From assembly GCF_000744815.1 (NCBI RefSeq), contig NZ_JQMQ01000005.1, forward strand, positions 168,055-232,054: a stretch of DNA of 64,000 nt, in the 5' to 3' direction. This document shows positions 60,706-64,000 of the stretch, in pieces. The DNA is from Phaeacidiphilus oryzae TH49. GTDB lineage: Bacteria; Actinomycetota; Actinomycetes; Streptomycetales; Streptomycetaceae. The stretch's first letter is position 1, and every line of letters begins with the position of its first letter. The notes beneath the pieces were generated by a model that was given only the letters and a program-made list of their open reading frames with translations, was not told the DNA's origin and ran no database searches. The position numbers were made by a program, and so were the translations under genes.

Positions 60706-61905
60706 ATGAGCAACGCCCCCGCCCCGGACGCGGACGCCCTGCGCCGCCGCGTCCGCGACTTCCTCGCCGCCCACGATCCCGCGACCACCCCGCCCACCGA
60801 GTTCCTCGGCGCCCGCTTCGACGCGGGGCTCGCCTGGGTGCACTTCCCGGAGGGGGACGGCGGCCTCGGCGCCCCCCGCGCGCTGCAGCAGGTGGTGAAC
60901 GAGGAGTTCGCCGCCGCCGAGGCGCCCGAGCCGCCCGCCCACGCGGTGATCGGCCTGGGCATGGCCGCCCCGACCATCCTCGCCTTCGGCACCGAGGAGC
61001 AGCGCAGGCGCTACCTGCGCCCGCTCTTCTCCGCCGAGGAGATCTGGTGCCAGCTCTTCAGCGAGCCCGGCGCCGGCTCGGACCTGGCCGCCGTCGCGAC
61101 CCGGGCGGTGCACGACCCGGAGACCGACGTCTGGACCGTGGACGGCCAGAAGGTGTGGACCTCCTTCGCCCACATGGCCGACTTCGCGATCCTGGTCGCG
61201 CGCACCGACCCGGACGTGCCCAAGCATCGCGGGCTCTCCTACTTCGTGCTGGACATCCACGATCCCGGCGTGGAGGTCCGCCCGCTGCGGCAGGCCACCG
61301 GCGAGGCCGAGTTCAACGAGGTCTTCATCTCCGGCGCCCGGATCCCGGACGCCGACCGGCTCGGCGGGGTCGGCGAGGGCTGGAAGGTCGCCAACACCAC
61401 GCTGATGAACGAGCGGGTGGCGATCGGCGGCCGGGCGATGCCCCGGGAGGGCGGGATGCTCGCCCCCGTCACCGCCGCCTGGCGGGAGCGCCCCGAACTG
61501 CGCACCCCCGGCCTGCAGGACGACCTCCTCCGGCTGTGGGTGGACACCGAGGCGGCCAGGCTCACCGGGGAGCGGCTGCGCCAGCAGCTCGCCGTCGGCG
61601 CCCCGGGGCCCGAGGGCTCCGCGGTCAAGCTGGCCTTCGCCGTGCTCAACCAGCGCACCACCGGCCTGGAGCTGGAACTCCTCGGCGACGAGGGACTGCG
61701 CTACGACGACTGGACGTTCCGGCGCCCGGACGGCACCGGCTGGAACGAGCGGGCCGCCGGCTTCCGCTACCTGCGGGCCAAGGGCAACTCGATCGAGGGC
61801 GGCACCTCCGAGGTGCTCCGCAACATCATCGCCGAGCGGGTCCTCGGCCTTCCGCAGGAGATCCGCGTGGACAAGGACGTCCCCTGGAAGGAGCTCCCCC
61901 GATGA
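60706..61905 (+). CDS. Acyl-CoA dehydrogenase
   Basis: A 399-residue dehydrogenase. CQLFSEPGAGSDLAAVATRA and DGQKVWTSFAHMADFAILVA bind FAD, and the C-terminal GNSIEGGTSEVLRNIIAERVLGLP is the usual end; this class carries an active-site base elsewhere. It resembles steroid or branched-chain FadE-type subunits that work as an alpha2beta2 pair with the next protein. GAGAGGG lies 8 nt before the ATG, and a small hairpin surrounds the ribosome site. Its stop overlaps the next start (ATGA), which supports a heteromeric enzyme. Confidence 0.9.
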   Translation: MSNAPAPDADALRRRVRDFLAAHDPATTPPTEFLGARFDAGLAWVHFPEGDGGLGAPRALQQVVNEEFAAAEAPEPPAHAVIGLGMAAPTILAFGTEEQRRRYLRPLFSAEEIWCQLFSEPGAGSDLAAVATRAVHDPETDVWTVDGQKVWTSFAHMADFAILVARTDPDVPKHRGLSYFVLDIHDPGVEVRPLRQATGEAEFNEVFISGARIPDADRLGGVGEGWKVANTTLMNERVAIGGRAMPREGGMLAPVTAAWRERPELRTPGLQDDLLRLWVDTEAARLTGERLRQQLAVGAPGPEGSAVKLAFAVLNQRTTGLELELLGDEGLRYDDWTFRRPDGTGWNERAAGFRYLRAKGNSIEGGTSEVLRNIIAERVLGLPQEIRVDKDVPWKELPR

Positions 61906-63064
61906 GCACGGAAACCGCCCCCGCGGCCGCCCCAGCGGCGACGGAGCCGAGCCTGCTGTCCACCGAGGTCGAGGACGAGCTGCGGGCCAACGTCCGGGCC
62001 CTGCTGGCGGCCCGCTGCGACTGGAAGTCGGTGCTGGACCGCACCGAGTCGGACGCCCAGGTGGACGCCGGGCTCTGGCAGGCCCTGGTGGGCGAGCTGG
62101 GGGTGACCGCGCTGCCGGTCCCCGAGGAGCTCGGCGGGGCCGGTGCGAGCTGGCGCGAGGCGGCCGTGGTGATCGAGGAGCTGGGCCGTGCGGTCGCCCC
62201 GGTGCCCTTCCTGGGCAGCGCGGTGCTCTCCACGGCCGCCCTGCTGGCGCTCGCCGAGGCCGCCCCGAGGCGGCGGAGGTCCTCGGCGCGCTGGCCCGGG
62301 GCGAGCGTACGGCGGCCCTCGCCCTCCCCTTCGCCACCGCCCCCGGCGCCCCCTTCCCGTCCGCGGTGACCGCGGACGCCTCGGGCGCGCTCACCGGTGC
62401 GGTGAACGGCGTGGGCGACGCGCGGATCGCGGACCTGCTGCTGGTCCCGGCCACCGAGCCGGACGGCGGCCCGGCGCTGTACGCGGTGGAGCTGCCGAGC
62501 GCCGGCGCCGAGCTCACTCCGGTGGTCTCGCTCGACTCCACCCGCCCGCTCACCGACCTGGTGCTCTCCGCCGTGCCCGGCCGCCGGCTGGCCGCCGGGG
62601 CCCCGGCCGCGGCGGCGCTCGGCGCGGCCCTCCGCACCGGCGCCGCCCTCCTCGCCTCCGAGCAGCTCGGCACCGCCGACTGGGCGCTGGCGACGACGGT
62701 GGCCTACGTCAAGGAGCGCCACCAGTTCGGCCGGGCGATCGGCTCCTTCCAGGCGGTCAAGCATCGGCTGGCCGATCTGTGGGTCTCGGTGGCGCAGCTC
62801 CGCGCGGTGGCGCTGGCCGCCGCGGACTCGCTGGCCACCGGCTCGTCCGAGGCGGGCCTCAACGCCGCCCTGGCCCAGGCCTTCGCGTCCCCGGTCGCGG
62901 TGACCGCCGCCGAGGAGGCCGTACAGCTGCACGGCGGAATCGGCTTCACCTGGGAGCACCCGGCGCACCTCTACCTCAAGCGGGCCAAGAGCGCCTCGAT
63001 CGCCCTGGGCACCGCCGACCGGCACCGGGCGGCGATCGCCGGGATGGTCGGCCTGGGGCTCTGA
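61902..63064 (+). pseudogene. Acyl-CoA dehydrogenase, second subunit, one frameshift
   Basis: About 387 residues if repaired. STEVEDELRANVRALLAARC, PVPEELGGAGASWREAAVVI and the C-terminal GRAIGSFQAVKHRLADLWVS, EEAVQLHGGIGFTWEHPAHL are clear acyl-CoA dehydrogenase features. The frame breaks at 62263-62266, where GCCCCGAGG should be GCCCCCGAGG; one extra C restores ALAEAAPEAAEVLGALARGE. As read, translation runs into a stop after about 155 residues. Everything after the break is intact. The gene overlaps its partner by 4 bp, consistent with an alpha2beta2 FadE complex. Confidence 0.87.
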
Positions 63065-63132
63065 GTTCCGGCCGCTCTCCCCCACCCGATTTCATTCGCA
63101 GTTACGCAGTCACGACGAAGGAGTTGACGCTG

Positions 63133-63888
63133 ATGACGGCCGAGAGCAGCAAGGTGGCCCTGGTCACCGGCGCCAGCCGGGGCATCGGCCTGGCGATCGC
63201 CCGCGCCCTGGTGGGCCGCGGCGAGCGCGTGGTGATCACCGGCCGCGACAAGGGCAGCCTGGACGAGGCGGTGGCCGCCCTCGGCGGCCCCGACCACGCG
63301 CTGGGCGTGCCGGGCAAGAGCCACGACGCCGGCCATCGCGAGGAGGCGGTCGGCCAGGCCATGGAGCGATTCGGCCGGATCGACCACCTGGTGAACAACG
63401 TGGGCACCAACCCGGTGTTCGGTTCGATCACCGACGTCGACCTGGACGCCGCCCGCAAGATCTTCGAGATCAACGTGGTCTCCACGCTGGGCTGGGTCCA
63501 GCTGGTGCACAAGGCCTGGCTGGCCGAGCACGGCGGGGCGATCGTCAACGTCTCCTCGGTCGGCGGCCTCGGCCCGGCGCTGGGCATCGGGATGTACGGG
63601 GCGAGCAAGGCCGCGATGATCCAGATGACCCAGCAGATGGCGCACGAGCTGGCGCCCTCGGTGCGGGTGAACGCGGTGGCCCCGGCGGTGGTGAAGACGA
63701 GGTTCGCGGAGGCGCTCTACGTCGACCACGAGGAGGAGGTGGCCGCGCACTACCCGCTGAAGCGGCTCGGCGTGCCCGAGGACGTCGGCGGGGCGGTGGC
63801 CTTCCTCCTCTCCGACGAGGCCTCCTGGATCACCGGCCAGACCCTTGTTCTGGACGGCGGCGCGACGCTCGGCCGCGGGCTCGGCTGA
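63133..63888 (+). CDS. Short-chain dehydrogenase
   Basis: A 251-residue classical SDR: TGASRGIGLAIARALVGRGE, NNVGTN, IVNVSSVGGLGPALG with catalytic Ser and YGASK, ending ASWITGQTLVLDGGATLGRG. The ITGRDKGSLDEA segment suggests NADP(H) preference. AAGGAG lies 9 nt before the ATG. It follows the two dehydrogenase subunits by 68 bp and probably belongs to the same transcription unit, likely acting on a hydroxy- or ketoacyl-CoA intermediate. A hairpin closes the unit. Confidence 0.9.
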   Translation: MTAESSKVALVTGASRGIGLAIARALVGRGERVVITGRDKGSLDEAVAALGGPDHALGVPGKSHDAGHREEAVGQAMERFGRIDHLVNNVGTNPVFGSITDVDLDAARKIFEINVVSTLGWVQLVHKAWLAEHGGAIVNVSSVGGLGPALGIGMYGASKAAMIQMTQQMAHELAPSVRVNAVAPAVVKTRFAEALYVDHEEEVAAHYPLKRLGVPEDVGGAVAFLLSDEASWITGQTLVLDGGATLGRGLG

Positions 63889-63903
63889 TCCGGCGAGGGC
63901 CAT

Positions 63904-63944
63904 GGGAGTTCGCGGAGGCCCCCCGGGGTTTTCCGCGAACTCCC
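63904..63944. terminator. Hairpin at the end of the acyl-CoA region
   Basis: Perfect 13-bp arms (63904-63916, 63932-63944) around a 15-nt loop, 15 bp after the SDR stop. Confidence 0.8.
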
Positions 63945-63958
63945 GAGCAGTCCCGGAA

Positions 63959-64000
63959 TTACACCGTGAATTCGATCACACCGAAGCGGGGCTGACCGAA
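63959..64000 (-). CDS. C-terminus of an unknown minus-strand gene (partial)
   Basis: The last 13 codons of a frame entering from the right edge read FGQPRFGVIEFTV then TAA. It is convergent with the SDR gene across the hairpin. Codon choice is normal for the window, but the stretch is too short to assign a family. Confidence 0.35.
   Translation of the reverse strand, partial: FGQPRFGVIEFTV

Noticed and set aside
1..64000. tRNA genes, insertion sequences, CRISPR arrays or phage islands
   Set aside because: No cloverleaf with a GTTCGAATC-type loop, no transposase or integrase motif, and no regular repeat-spacer series was seen by eye; no scan could be run.

Overview
The window is about 73 % GC with strongly GC-biased third codon positions, many GTG starts, Streptomyces-type regulators and a Streptomyces-style leader in front of a secreted transglycosylase. 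It is best read as chromosomal DNA of a Streptomycetaceae actinomycete (Streptomyces, Kitasatospora or Streptacidiphilus; the genus cannot be fixed from this alone). I see no tRNA, rRNA, insertion sequence, phage gene or CRISPR array. Genes are packed on both strands, mostly as short transcription units separated by GC-rich hairpins.

Layout. 1-5.3 kb: end of a TetR-type regulator, NmrA-like reductase, GntR/UTRA repressor, an SDR protein lacking the catalytic Tyr, SRPBCC protein, PPOX/F420-type oxidoreductase, second SDR, small membrane protein. 5.4-9.3 kb: three-gene molybdenum hydroxylase operon (2Fe-2S, FAD with a Cys-rich insert, Mo subunit). 9.4-15.5 kb: HtrA-like protease, GNAT, glmS paralogue with a 91-residue partner, lnt. 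15.6-21.7 kb: PLP decarboxylase, broken S9 peptidase, FUSC transporter with a MarR regulator. 21.8-23.9 kb: isolated ctaD-ctaF. 24-29 kb: secreted carboxylesterase and divergent LysR, a paired palindromic operator before a 72-residue protein, DUF6204-like protein, APC permease. 29-36.6 kb: broken GH38 alpha-mannosidase, htpX, lgt, secreted GH25 muramidase. 36.6-45.9 kb: pgi, beta-propeller lipoprotein, GntR/FCD, flavoprotein, UspA, DMT transporter, ArsR and DedA. 45.9-50.8 kb: TetR divergent from an isolated hpnH, an unknown protein, a Tat lipoprotein with M15-like motifs, TrmB regulator. 50.9-54.4 kb: His-rich transglycosylase with a probable c-di-AMP riboswitch, a structured gene-free stretch of nearly 1 kb, gamma-glutamyltransferase-like protein. 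54.5-64 kb: single-chain double MarR, then an acyl-CoA catabolic region: TetR, SIS protein, APH-type kinase, ACAD10/11-type dehydrogenase, FabG-like SDR, two more acyl-CoA dehydrogenases (one frameshifted) and another SDR.

How the genes work together. The most coherent unit is 55.7-63.9 kb. A TetR gene and the kinase/dehydrogenase operon each carry a near-identical 14-bp palindrome (ACCGACYGGTMGGT). The kinase plus an acyl-CoA dehydrogenase ending in a GPDEVH motif is the split form of animal ACAD10/ACAD11 and resembles LvaA/LvaC, which remove 4-hydroxyl groups from acyl-CoAs by phosphorylation and elimination. A cell-envelope theme recurs: lnt, lgt, htpX, GH25, SLT-like protein, HtrA, lipoproteins, GlmS, HpnH.

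Two global observations. At least ten genes have a TANNNT -10 box 6-8 nt before the start codon, which suggests leaderless transcripts. Four reading-frame breaks in three genes are each explained by one missing base in a C or G run, which looks more like consensus error than decay.
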